A DNA stretch of 64,000 nucleotides. Source: Akkermansiaceae bacterium UBA7890 (GTDB lineage Bacteria > Verrucomicrobiota > Verrucomicrobiia > Verrucomicrobiales > Akkermansiaceae). The notes under the pieces were generated by a model that did no database searches, was not told where the DNA came from, and was given only the letters and a program-made list of their open reading frames with translations. The translations under genes were made by a program, and so were the position numbers. Shown here piece after piece: positions 53,539-62,652 of this stretch (positions are counted from its first letter, which is position 1; every line of letters starts with the position of its first letter). The DNA is taken from contig DLRK01000205.1 of NCBI GenBank assembly GCA_002501065.1, forward strand, positions 1-64,000. Reading direction: 5' to 3'.

Positions 53539-55881
53539 ATGATTCGTCAGGCCCGTAGCACCCTGCCCTCGATCACTGGCTTGGCGGTGGTGACAACCAC
53601 CCTCACGGCATTCCCGCAGGATCCCGGCAAACCCGGCGAAGAAGGGCTGAACTACTTTGAATCCCACGTGCGGCCCATCTTCGCCACGCACTGCTACGAG
53701 TGCCACTCACAGAAAGCGAAGAAGCTGAAGGCTTCCCTCTATCTCGATAGCAAGGCGGGAATTCTCAAGGGGGGCGACAGCGGCGCGGTCATCATCCCCG
53801 GCAAGGCCGCGGAAGCCCTCCTCATCAAGGCCGTCCGCTACCAGGAGGAGGACCTTGAGATGCCGCCCAAGAAGAAACTCCCCGATTCTGCGATCGAGCA
53901 TCTCGCTGTGTGGATCAACATGGGGGCACCGATACCCGACGATGGTGCCAGGATTGCAGATCAGGACGCCGCCTTCGACTTCGGGAAATCCCGGCGCGAA
54001 CACTGGGCCTTTCGCCCCGTAGTGAAACCAGAACTACCCATCGTGGAGTCCCGGGAAGGGACGCTCAGCCCCATTGACACCTTCGTCCTCGCCCGGATGC
54101 AGGGCCGCAGCGTGCGGTCAGCTCGCCGGGCGGACAGGCGCACCCTGATCCGCCGTGCTCACTTTACCCTCATTGGTCTCCCTCCCACTCCGCAGGAAAT
54201 CGAGACCTTCCTCAAGGATGATGATCCTGAGGCCTTCGCCCGGATGATTGATCGCCTGCTGGAATCTCCCCACTACGGCGAACGCTGGGGACGGCACTGG
54301 CTTGATGTGGCTCGCTACAGCGACGGGATGGGCGCGTCCCAGGACAGCAAACCCCTCCCCAATGCCTGGCGCTATCGCGACTGGGTGGTGGATGCCTTCA
54401 ACCGCGATCTCCCTTACGACCAGTTCGTGAAGTACCAGATCGCCGGCGATCTTCACGACAATTACCAGGCGCTCGCCACGGGATTCTTCGCAGTAGGCCC
54501 CACCTACACTTCCGACGGCGGCGATCCTGAATCAAAAGCGCAGGCTGAGGCCGAAACCCTGGCTGACCGGGTCGACACCTTTTCGCGTGCCTTCCTCGCC
54601 CTCACCGCAGCCTGCGCCCGTTGTCACAATCACACGTTCGATCCCATCACCACCACCGACTACTACGCCCTCGCCGGAATCTTCCGGAACTCAAAGCCGC
54701 GGGACATTCAGATTGCCAGCCGGGCCGAACAGGATGTCTTCAACACGGTGCAGTCCGCGGTCAAGACCCAGGAAAAGGTCATCAACGAATTCCTCGATCG
54801 CATCGCCCGCGAACTCAAGGTCAATCGCAAGGAGGTCGAAGCAAAGATGCCCGGGATCGCCCGCCAGGACCTGCAGGCATTGCGCGAACAACTCGACAGG
54901 ATCAGGAAGGCCGTTCCTCCCAAGCCCGCCACCGCCCACGGTCTCGGAGAGTCCGGCAGCGGTGACATGCACATCGCGATTCGTGGCGACCTGCGCAAGA
55001 AGGGTCCGGTTGCTCCCCGCGGATTCCTTGAGATCATCGCCGGACCCCAACGACCTCATTTCGCGGAGGGCTCGGGTCGCAAGCAACTGGCTGAAGCGGT
55101 GGTCGACCCCGGAAATCCGCTCACGGCCCGCGTGATGGTCAATCGCATCTGGCTCCAGCACTTCGGACAGGCCCTCGTGCGCTCGCCCAGCAATTTCGGA
55201 GTCATCGGCCAGAAACCCACCCACCCCGGATTGCTCGACTGGTTGGCCGCCACCTTCATCGAGAACGGCTGGTCAATGAAGAACCTTCACCGGGAAATCA
55301 TGCTTTCCCGAACCTGGCAGCAAAGCTCCGCTTATCACGGGGAATCCTACGCAGCGGACGGTGACAACCGCCTTCTCTGGCGCATGAATCCGCGCCGCCT
55401 CGACGTCGAGGCCTGGCGTGACAGCCTGCTCGCAGTGAGTGGCGACCTCGACCGCCGTCTCGGGGGCGCACCCGACGAGCACGTTCTGGAGAGCACGCGC
55501 CGCACGATTTACGGCAAACTCAGCCGCAACTTCGACCGTTCGGTCTCCGAGGAATTTCTCCGCATCTTCGACTTCCCGGCTCCGCGCTCAACAAGTGCCG
55601 CGCGCACCCGGAGCACCGTGCCACAGCAGTATCTTTTCATCCTCAACAGCCCTTTCATCCTCGCCCGGGCGGAGAGCCTCATGCGCCGCCTGCAGGAAGG
55701 AGCCGCGGACGATGCTGCCCGCATTGACCTCGCCTACTCCCTGCTCTTCCAACGCCCGGCGAACTCCGCGGAAAAGGAGGCAGGTCTCTCCTATCTCACA
55801 CGGGAAGGCGACAAGAACGAACACTTGAAGCACTACGCCCAGGTTCTCCTCGGGACCCACGAATTCATGCAGGTGGAGTAG
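53539..55881 (+). CDS. PSD1 cytochrome (DUF1549/DUF1553) without an adjacent DUF1501
   Basis: The product is 780 residues. The N-terminus (to about 25) is a weak export signal. The cytochrome c domain has CYECH at 52-56 and LEMPPKKKLP. DUF1549 has HYGERWGRHWLDVARYSDGMGASQD and CARCH at 359-363, followed by NHTFDPITTTDYY. A helical linker with KTQEKVINEFLDRIARELKVNRKEVE and LREQLDRIRKA follows at about 410-465, then DUF1553 with PLTARVMVNRIWLQHFG. Two haems are expected in the periplasm. It is the only PSD1 here with no DUF1501 neighbour on its strand: a VOC gene is convergent just after it, overlapping none of it. It begins 51 bases after the response regulator gene and may share its transcript. 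Confidence 0.92.
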   Translation: MIRQARSTLPSITGLAVVTTTLTAFPQDPGKPGEEGLNYFESHVRPIFATHCYECHSQKAKKLKASLYLDSKAGILKGGDSGAVIIPGKAAEALLIKAVRYQEEDLEMPPKKKLPDSAIEHLAVWINMGAPIPDDGARIADQDAAFDFGKSRREHWAFRPVVKPELPIVESREGTLSPIDTFVLARMQGRSVRSARRADRRTLIRRAHFTLIGLPPTPQEIETFLKDDDPEAFARMIDRLLESPHYGERWGRHWLDVARYSDGMGASQDSKPLPNAWRYRDWVVDAFNRDLPYDQFVKYQIAGDLHDNYQALATGFFAVGPTYTSDGGDPESKAQAEAETLADRVDTFSRAFLALTAACARCHNHTFDPITTTDYYALAGIFRNSKPRDIQIASRAEQDVFNTVQSAVKTQEKVINEFLDRIARELKVNRKEVEAKMPGIARQDLQALREQLDRIRKAVPPKPATAHGLGESGSGDMHIAIRGDLRKKGPVAPRGFLEIIAGPQRPHFAEGSGRKQLAEAVVDPGNPLTARVMVNRIWLQHFGQALVRSPSNFGVIGQKPTHPGLLDWLAATFIENGWSMKNLHREIMLSRTWQQSSAYHGESYAADGDNRLLWRMNPRRLDVEAWRDSLLAVSGDLDRRLGGAPDEHVLESTRRTIYGKLSRNFDRSVSEEFLRIFDFPAPRSTSAARTRSTVPQQYLFILNSPFILARAESLMRRLQEGAADDAARIDLAYSLLFQRPANSAEKEAGLSYLTREGDKNEHLKHYAQVLLGTHEFMQVE

Positions 55882-56322
55882 TCACGTCGCAAACAACTCC
55901 GCTTCGATGTCACGGAAGGCCTTGAACTCAAGAGCGTTTCCACTCGGATCGAGAAAAAACATGGTGGCCTGCTCGCCAGGCTCTCCTTCAAAGCGGATAT
56001 AGGGCTCGATCACGAATTCAATCCCGGCCGCCCGCAGCTTCACGACGAGGGCCTTCCAGCTCTCCAGTTCCAGCACGACCCCGAAATGGGGGACGGGCAC
56101 GGCATGGCCGTCCACCGGATTGGAACCCGCAATCCGGTCATTCCCCGATTCCGCCTTCTCCTGCACGTGACAGACCATCTGGTGACCGAAGAAATTGAAG
56201 TCCACCCAGCGCTCTGCACTTCTCCCCTCGGAGCAGCCCAGAAATTCACCGTAAAACTTCCGTGAAGAAGAAAGATCATCCACCGGGATGGCGAGGTGGA
56301 AGGGAGCAAGGGAATCGGCCAT
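55882..56322 (-). CDS. VOC-family (glyoxalase/dioxygenase-fold) cytoplasmic protein
   Basis: The product is 146 residues without a signal peptide. [23 protein letters not shown] begins the first module and [26 protein letters not shown] the second, ending [15 protein letters not shown]. His9 or so, the second His, and Glu in ALEFK match the usual metal ligands. The family resembles ring-cleavage or glyoxalase-type enzymes annotated only generally; the substrate is unknown. Its stop is directly adjacent to the stop of the PSD1 gene, tail to tail. Confidence 0.9.
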   Translation of the reverse strand: MADSLAPFHLAIPVDDLSSSRKFYGEFLGCSEGRSAERWVDFNFFGHQMVCHVQEKAESGNDRIAGSNPVDGHAVPVPHFGVVLELESWKALVVKLRAAGIEFVIEPYIRFEGEPGEQATMFFLDPSGNALEFKAFRDIEAELFAT

Positions 56323-56388
56323 GGTCGATTCTCAGATTTCAGGTTCCTGATTTCAAGCCCCCCGGAACCTCGTGTGATGCGCCCGCAG

Positions 56389-57816
56389 TCACTTCGTCGG
56401 TGGAATCGAGTTACGCCAGTCGGACAACCTGCCCTGCAGGCGTTCTGCCATCTCCGGATGGATTGCCGCAAGATCCCTCTTTTCGCCCGGATCCCGGTCC
56501 AGGTCGAAGAGACTCACCTCTTTCTTCCCGAACCACTCGATCAGCTTCCAATTTCCCTTCCGGATGGCTCCTGCTGAGACTCCTCCCAGAAAGTGGGGCT
56601 TGGGCAATGGGTAGTGCCAGTAGAGTGTCCGCTCTTTCCGCTCCGCTCCCGGTCTCTGGAAGAGATCGAGAACCGAGCGACCGTCCAGGATCTGCGAGTC
56701 GTCCCCCTTCAGGCCACCCGCTTCCAGGAAAGTCGGATAGAAGTCCACGTTGCTGGTGGGAGAGCTGCACACCTTGTCCCCGGGGACTTTCCCAGGCCAC
56801 TTGACGATCAGGGGAACGCGAATCCCCCCCTCGTAGAGCTGACTCTTTCCTCCGCGCAGGGGGGCATTGCTCGTCACCTTCAGTTCACCACCGTTGTCGC
56901 TGGTGAAGATCAGCAGTGTGTCATTGCCGAGCCCCAGCTCTTCCAGTTTTTTCACGATCATGCCAACTCCCTGGTCGACGCTCTCGATCATGGCAGCGAG
57001 ATGGGGGTTGTGATCGCCCGCCCAGTGATTGAGCGGGTCACCCTCAAGTCCGGCATCCTGGCAGAGATAGCACTGGGAACGGGTGCTCTTTCCCGGTGGA
57101 TGTTTCCTGCGGTATTTTTCCACCAGGTCGGATTTCCCATTGAGAATCGAGTGAGGTGCAAAGTGGCTGAGATAGAGAAAAAACGGCTTCTCCCGATGCT
57201 GCTCGATGAAGCGAATCGCTTCGTGGTTCATGCGGTCCACGAGAAACTCCTTCCCCGGCAGCAGCCTCTCCTTTCCCGCGCTGTTCCACGAGATCGACTG
57301 CGTGCGGAAGACATAAGGAAAAAAGTTGGCCCCGTTCCCCACCCCTTTTATCTCCGTCACCAGTTCCTCGTCGAACCCATGGTCGGTCGCTCGCAGTTCG
57401 ATCGGAGCCTTGTGATACTTGTAGCCACTGAGGTGCCACTTCCCGATCATTCCGGTGACGTAGCCCGCCGCCTTGAGACGCTCGGCGATGGTGACGTGCC
57501 TCGGGGAGAGAGGGGTGCTGGTGGTGGGACGCAGGTAATCGAGCAATCCGTGGCGGATCGGATACTGCCCGGTGAGAAAACTCGCCCGGTAGGGAGAGCA
57601 GACGGGGGCCGCAGCGTAGGCCTCCGTCATCCGCAGGCCATCCCTGGCAAGTTGATCAAGATGCGGGGTTTCATTAAAGGCGCTGCCGTAGCAACCCAGT
57701 TCCGCCCAACCGAGATCATCGGCAAGGATGAACACGATGTTCGGAGGACGCCCCGGAGCAGGAGCTCCGAAGGAAAAAGACGCCAGAATCCAGAGAGTGA
57801 CATACGCCAGACGCAT
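56389..57816 (-). CDS. Sulfatase, arylsulfatase A-like, with CSPYR signature
   Basis: The product is 475 residues with a signal peptide (MRLAYVTLWILASFSFGAPA). NIVFILADDLGWAELGCYG holds the first metal ligands (DD at 33-34). The signature is CSPYR at 73-77, with Tyr in the fourth position where Ser or Thr is usual, while the essential Cys, Pro and Arg are kept. MIGKWHLSG and FTSDNGGELKVTSNAPLRGGKSQLYEGGIRVP are the remaining arylsulfatase A-type blocks. A small Cys pair (CYLC in SQCYLCQD) is unusual in this family. The likely role is periplasmic or extracellular sulfate-ester cleavage. The gene is alone and divergent from the DUF1501 gene at 57939. Confidence 0.92.
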   Translation of the reverse strand: MRLAYVTLWILASFSFGAPAPGRPPNIVFILADDLGWAELGCYGSAFNETPHLDQLARDGLRMTEAYAAAPVCSPYRASFLTGQYPIRHGLLDYLRPTTSTPLSPRHVTIAERLKAAGYVTGMIGKWHLSGYKYHKAPIELRATDHGFDEELVTEIKGVGNGANFFPYVFRTQSISWNSAGKERLLPGKEFLVDRMNHEAIRFIEQHREKPFFLYLSHFAPHSILNGKSDLVEKYRRKHPPGKSTRSQCYLCQDAGLEGDPLNHWAGDHNPHLAAMIESVDQGVGMIVKKLEELGLGNDTLLIFTSDNGGELKVTSNAPLRGGKSQLYEGGIRVPLIVKWPGKVPGDKVCSSPTSNVDFYPTFLEAGGLKGDDSQILDGRSVLDLFQRPGAERKERTLYWHYPLPKPHFLGGVSAGAIRKGNWKLIEWFGKKEVSLFDLDRDPGEKRDLAAIHPEMAERLQGRLSDWRNSIPPTK

Positions 57817-57938
57817 GGGGGCATATTCTCTGCCTTGTCCTCCCGCCTGGCCAGCGCATATAGTTTGATCATGTAAAGAAACTGGCTTTTTCCTTCATAA
57901 TGAGGACTCTCAGCCAGCGTCCTCCCAGCCTGACCGAG

Positions 57939-59414
57939 ATGAAATTCCAAGAACACGAAGCTGCCTACCGACGCGCCGTCTCCGCCCTTCACAAGGGCCG
58001 GTTTTCCCGTCGCGAAATTCTCCGCAAGATGGGAGCCGGGTTCGGCACTGTGGGCCTCGCCGGCATGTTTCAGCAGGCCGGTCTGGGCACTGCTGGTGCG
58101 GCCACCCGGCAGGCCGTTGAACCTTCTCCCCTCACTCCCAAGCTCCCTCACTTCGCGCCCAGGGCCAAGCATGTCATCCAGCTCTTCATGCCGGGCGGCC
58201 CGTCCCAGGTGGACACCTTTGACTACAAACCCTCTCTCGCGAAATATGCCGGGCAGCGTCCCGGGATCGTGGACCGCAAATCCCTCCGCAATACAAAAGG
58301 TGGATTGGCCCCCTCCTATTTTGGTTTCAAGCAGCACGGAAACTGCGGGAAGTGGGTCAGCGACATCTTCCCGAAGGTTGGCGAAGTGGTCGATGACCTC
58401 TGCTTCATTCACTCGATGCATACCGACATCCCGGAACATGCCGGAGCCATTCTCATGACCAATGTCGGATCCCTGCAACCGAATCGCCCCAGCATGGGAT
58501 CATGGCTGGTCTACGGACTGGGAACCGGCAATGAAGACCTGCCCGGATTCGTAGCCATGTCCCCGCGTGCCCAGCCTCGAGGCAAACTGGCCAACTGGGG
58601 CAATTCCTTCCTGCCCGGTGCCTACGCCGGAGCCTACGTCAACATCCAGCAAATGAAGCCGGATGCCGTGATGCGCAACCTGAAGAATGCCCAACTCTCG
58701 CGCACCGAGCAGCGCAAGCAGGCCGATCTCCTCACCAAGCTCAACAAGCTGCACCTTGATCGCCGCGAGCGCGACCGGGAACTGGAAGCCGGCATCGAGG
58801 CGATGGAAATGGCCTTCCGCATGCAGTTCTCCGTTCCGGACGTCTTCGACATCGAAAAAGAGTCGGAAGCCACCCGGAATCTCTACGGGAACAGTGAGTA
58901 TGCCAAGGGTTGCCTGATCGCCCGGCGACTGGTGGAACGGGGAGTGCGCTGCGTGCAGCTCTCGCACTCCATCAGCGGCTACGATATTGCCTGGGATACC
59001 GGCCACGGGGACATCCCGGGTGGTCACAAGGCCCTCGCCGACGCCTGTGACCAGGGCATCGCGGCTCTCATCAGGGATCTCAAGTCCCGTGGACTCCTTG
59101 ACGAGACCCTCGTAATCTGGGGTGGTGAATTCGGACGGGCTCCCACTTCGGAGGGCAAGAAGGGCCGTGACCACGACCACTACGGCTACACTGTCTGGAT
59201 GGCTGGCGGCGGCGTGAAGGGCGGCATGAGCTACGGGGCCACCGACGAGTTCGGCCTCACCGCTGTCGACAAGCGGGTCCACGTGCACGACCTGCAGGCT
59301 ACCATCCTTCATCTCATGGGACTTGATCACGAAAAGCTGACCTATCGCTACTCAGGCCGTGACTACCGGCTCACCGACGTCTACGGCCACGTCATCCGCG
59401 ACATTATGGCCTAG
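57939..59414 (+). CDS. DUF1501 protein, twin-arginine exported, with extended N-terminus
   Basis: The start may be ATG 57900 or ATG 57939; the latter (MKFQEHEAAYRRAV) gives 491 residues. GRFSRREILRKMGAGFG is the Tat motif, preceded by about 20 residues not seen in the other members. HVIQLFMPGGPSQVDTFDYKPS is the DUF1501 opening. A helical, charged segment (LTKLNKLHLDRRERDRELEAG) lies mid-protein, and the C-terminal motif reads WGGEFGRAPTSEGKKGRDHDHYGY, with Ala replacing the usual Thr. It is followed after 39 bases by the LamG-bearing PSD1 gene, which is itself followed by another DUF1501 gene, so the cytochrome is flanked by two different DUF1501 types. Confidence 0.92.
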   Translation: MKFQEHEAAYRRAVSALHKGRFSRREILRKMGAGFGTVGLAGMFQQAGLGTAGAATRQAVEPSPLTPKLPHFAPRAKHVIQLFMPGGPSQVDTFDYKPSLAKYAGQRPGIVDRKSLRNTKGGLAPSYFGFKQHGNCGKWVSDIFPKVGEVVDDLCFIHSMHTDIPEHAGAILMTNVGSLQPNRPSMGSWLVYGLGTGNEDLPGFVAMSPRAQPRGKLANWGNSFLPGAYAGAYVNIQQMKPDAVMRNLKNAQLSRTEQRKQADLLTKLNKLHLDRRERDRELEAGIEAMEMAFRMQFSVPDVFDIEKESEATRNLYGNSEYAKGCLIARRLVERGVRCVQLSHSISGYDIAWDTGHGDIPGGHKALADACDQGIAALIRDLKSRGLLDETLVIWGGEFGRAPTSEGKKGRDHDHYGYTVWMAGGGVKGGMSYGATDEFGLTAVDKRVHVHDLQATILHLMGLDHEKLTYRYSGRDYRLTDVYGHVIRDIMA

Positions 59415-59453
59415 CTGGCGGCGTCCTGCCGGGAGGCCAACCCGAACAAATCC

Positions 59454-62400
59454 ATGCGCATACCCAAGTTCCTCCGAAACTACACCTCGCTCCCCCTTGT
59501 CCTGGGAGCAATCCCCTGTCTGTCGGCCGCGGAAGAAATCGACTTCAGCCGCGACATCCGCCCGATCCTCTCCGAGAACTGCTTTGCCTGTCACGGTCCC
59601 GACGAGGATCACCGGGAGGCCAAGCTGCGACTCGATCTGAAGGAGAGCGCCTTTCAGGAGCGCGACGGCATAGCGGCCTTCGTGGAGGGCAATCTTGAGG
59701 AGAGCGAGTCCTGGTTCCGCATTACGACGGAAGACAGCGATGAAGTGATGCCTCCCCCCAAGACCAAGAAGAAACTCACCGCCAAACAGAAGGAACTCAT
59801 CAGGAAGTGGATCGAACAGGGTGCCAGATGGAACAACCACTGGGCCTACGAACCACCCAGGAAGGCGAACGTCCCCGAGGGCGTCAATCCGATCGACTTC
59901 TTCATCGCCCGTGAACACGGCAAGCACGACCTCAAGTTCTCTCCCCGGGCCACCCCTCGCACCCTGTCCCGCCGCCTCTCTCTCGATCTCACCGGTCTGC
60001 CTCCCACCCTGAAGGATCTCGCCGGGTTCCAGGTCGACGAATCCGGCTTCAATGTCGCCAGGGTGATCAACCACTACCTCGCAAGTCCGCAATACGGGGA
60101 GCGCATGGCGCTCATGTGGCTCGACGCGGCACGCTACGGTGACACCAGCGTGATGCACGCCGATGGCCCCCGGGACATGTGGGCCTGGCGCGATTGGGTC
60201 GTGCGCGCCTACAACGAGAACAAGCCCTTCAACGAGTTTGGCATCGAACAGCTTGGGGGCGATCTCATCCCCAATGCCACCATCGATCAGAAGCTGGCAT
60301 CCGGCTTCAACCGCAACCATGCGACCTCCGACGAGGGCGGCGCCATTGCTGAGGAACTGCGCGTGGAGTATGTGGTCGACCGCGTGCGCACCACCGCCAA
60401 CGTGTTCATGGGAATTACCATGGAGTGTGCGCAGTGCCACGAACACAAGTACGATCCCATCAGTCAGCACGAATACTACCGCTTCTTCGCCTACTTCAAC
60501 AACCACACCGATCCCGGGATGCAGACACGCAATGGAAACCAGGCGCCGACAGTCAGTGTCCCCCCGAGGGAACAGGCCGGGAAACTGGCCACCCTGGACA
60601 AGGAGATCGAAAACCGTAACAGGGAGATTGAAGCCCGCCGGAACACGGCCCGCCCTCAATTCGAACAATGGCTCGCCAAAGCAGAGAAGTCCGCCGGAGA
60701 CACCCTCCCAGCCCCCCCGGGACTGACTCACCATTTCCCTCTCGACGAGAAGGGCGGAGACCAGGTGGCAGCCACCGTGGGCGGTGGAGCAGGCAAGCTC
60801 AGCGGCAAGCTCCAGAACACGACCCGCAAGGGGCAACCCGCTCTGAAATTCGACGGCGGGAGCGCCTTCACATTCGGCTCCTGGCCTGAACGCAGGCGGG
60901 AACAACCCTTCACCTTCGCGGCCTGGCTCAAGGTGCCCGGTAATGGAAACGGTTCGGTCTTCGCTCGAATGGATGAGGGTAGCAGTTACCGTGGTTATGA
61001 CTTCTGGCTGCAGAACCGCCAGGTAGGAACTCACATCATCAACACCTGGCCCGGCAACGCCCTCAAGGTCGTGTCTGCCCAGCAGCTCGCCGAGAACAAG
61101 TGGCAGCATGTGGCGGTAGTCTACGACGGATTGTCGAAGGCGGCCGGCATAAAGATCTACATCGACGGAAAGCTGGTGGGCAACAAGGTCGAGCAGGACT
61201 CCCTCAGGGACACCATTGCCACCAATACACCCTTCAAGATCGGCAGTCGCTCGAAAGGCGGGAACTACAACGGCGAGGTCGATGAACTCCGCATCTACAA
61301 CAGGGCGCTCTCTGCTGCCGAGGTTCAGCGCCTGGGTGACGACCCTATCAAGGGAATCCTCGCCATCCCGTCGGACAAGCGTACCAAGGACCAGGAATCC
61401 GCTCTCGTGGAGCACTTTCTCGCCACAGCGGACAGCACTTATCAGAAACTCGTGGCCACCCGTGCTGACCTGCAGCGCCAGAAAGGCGAGCTCGGGAACA
61501 GCAAGAAGACCACCAGCATGATCATGGGTGACAATCCGGCCAACAAGATGCGGAAAACCTACATCCTCAATCGCGGGGCCTACGACTCCCCCAGAAAGGA
61601 CAGGGAGATCCTCCCTGGCACACCCACCATCCTGCCTGCCATCGACAGCAAGGCACCGCAGAACCGGCTCACTCTCGCCAGGTGGCTCTTCTCCAATGAG
61701 CATCCCCTCACGGCCCGGGTGGCCGTCAATCAGATCTGGCAGCAGTTCTTCGGAGCCGGACTGGTCACCACTCCCGGGGATTTCGGCGCCCAGGGGGCCT
61801 ACCCCACTCATCCCGAACTGCTCGATTGGCTGGCGGTTGATTTCCGCGTGAACGGATGGGACGTGAAACGACTGCTTCGGCAGATTCTCAGCTCGCAAAC
61901 CTACCAGCAGAGTTCCGTGCGCCCCCCGGGTCTGGCCGAGACAGATCCCGAGAACAAGCTCCTGAGCCATGCCTCCCGCTATCGTCTGCAGGGTGAACTC
62001 ATCCGCGACAACGCTCTCGCGGTCTCCGGACTGCTCAATCCCGCGATGGGTGGACCGGGCGTGAAACCCTACCAGCCCCCGGGACTCTGGGCCCAGGTCG
62101 GCCTCGGCGGAAATCCAAAATTCAAGCCTGACACGGGGGACAAGCTCTATCGCCGCAGCATCTACACCTACTGGAAGCGGAGCGCACCCGCACCGAACAT
62201 GCAGATCTTTGATGCACCCACCCGCGAGATCTGCGTCATGAAGCGTCCCCGCACCAACACCCCGCTGCAGGCGCTGGTGACTCTGAATGATCCTCAGTTT
62301 GTAGAGGCTGCCAGGATGCTCGCTCAACGCTCCATGAAAGAGGGCGGATCCACTCCGCAGTCCCGGGGCGCACATGCCTGGGAAGTGGTCACTGCCCGCA

Positions 62401-62606
62401 AGCCCAGCCCCTTCGAGCAGGAGACCTTGAGCAAGGTCTACCAGAAGGCCTTCCGCAAGTACCTGACCACGCCCGATCTCGCCAGGAAACTCCTCGCGGT
62501 GGGTGAATCCAGCCCCGATCCAGCCCTGCCCTCCGCTGAGCACGCCGCCATGACGATCGTGACCAGCATGATTCTGAACCTCGACGAAACTCTGACCAGG
62601 GAATGA
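59454..62606 (+). CDS. PSD1 cytochrome (DUF1549/DUF1553) with inserted LamG-like domain
   Basis: The product is 1050 residues, about 300 longer than the compact PSD1 at 48993. A signal peptide (to about 26) precedes a cytochrome c domain with CFACH at 43-47 and DEVMPPPKTKK. DUF1549 has YGERMALMWLDAARYGDTSVMH and CAQCH at 325-329, followed by EHKYDPISQHEYY. After a coiled segment (LDKEIENRNREIEARRN) comes a concanavalin/LamG-like domain at about 423-620: ALKFDGGSAFTFG, FTFAAWLKVPGNG, WQHVAVVYDGL, IKIYIDGKLVG and GEVDELRIYNRALSAAEV. DUF1553 then resumes (LARWLFSNEHPLTARVAVNQIWQQFFG). The insert suggests glycan binding on an exported redox protein. Confidence 0.93.
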   Translation: MRIPKFLRNYTSLPLVLGAIPCLSAAEEIDFSRDIRPILSENCFACHGPDEDHREAKLRLDLKESAFQERDGIAAFVEGNLEESESWFRITTEDSDEVMPPPKTKKKLTAKQKELIRKWIEQGARWNNHWAYEPPRKANVPEGVNPIDFFIAREHGKHDLKFSPRATPRTLSRRLSLDLTGLPPTLKDLAGFQVDESGFNVARVINHYLASPQYGERMALMWLDAARYGDTSVMHADGPRDMWAWRDWVVRAYNENKPFNEFGIEQLGGDLIPNATIDQKLASGFNRNHATSDEGGAIAEELRVEYVVDRVRTTANVFMGITMECAQCHEHKYDPISQHEYYRFFAYFNNHTDPGMQTRNGNQAPTVSVPPREQAGKLATLDKEIENRNREIEARRNTARPQFEQWLAKAEKSAGDTLPAPPGLTHHFPLDEKGGDQVAATVGGGAGKLSGKLQNTTRKGQPALKFDGGSAFTFGSWPERRREQPFTFAAWLKVPGNGNGSVFARMDEGSSYRGYDFWLQNRQVGTHIINTWPGNALKVVSAQQLAENKWQHVAVVYDGLSKAAGIKIYIDGKLVGNKVEQDSLRDTIATNTPFKIGSRSKGGNYNGEVDELRIYNRALSAAEVQRLGDDPIKGILAIPSDKRTKDQESALVEHFLATADSTYQKLVATRADLQRQKGELGNSKKTTSMIMGDNPANKMRKTYILNRGAYDSPRKDREILPGTPTILPAIDSKAPQNRLTLARWLFSNEHPLTARVAVNQIWQQFFGAGLVTTPGDFGAQGAYPTHPELLDWLAVDFRVNGWDVKRLLRQILSSQTYQQSSVRPPGLAETDPENKLLSHASRYRLQGELIRDNALAVSGLLNPAMGGPGVKPYQPPGLWAQVGLGGNPKFKPDTGDKLYRRSIYTYWKRSAPAPNMQIFDAPTREICVMKRPRTNTPLQALVTLNDPQFVEAARMLAQRSMKEGGSTPQSRGAHAWEVVTARKPSPFEQETLSKVYQKAFRKYLTTPDLARKLLAVGESSPDPALPSAEHAAMTIVTSMILNLDETLTRE

Positions 62607-62652
62607 AAAACATCCCGCAATGTGACGGTTGCAGACTGCCACGAATGTAACA

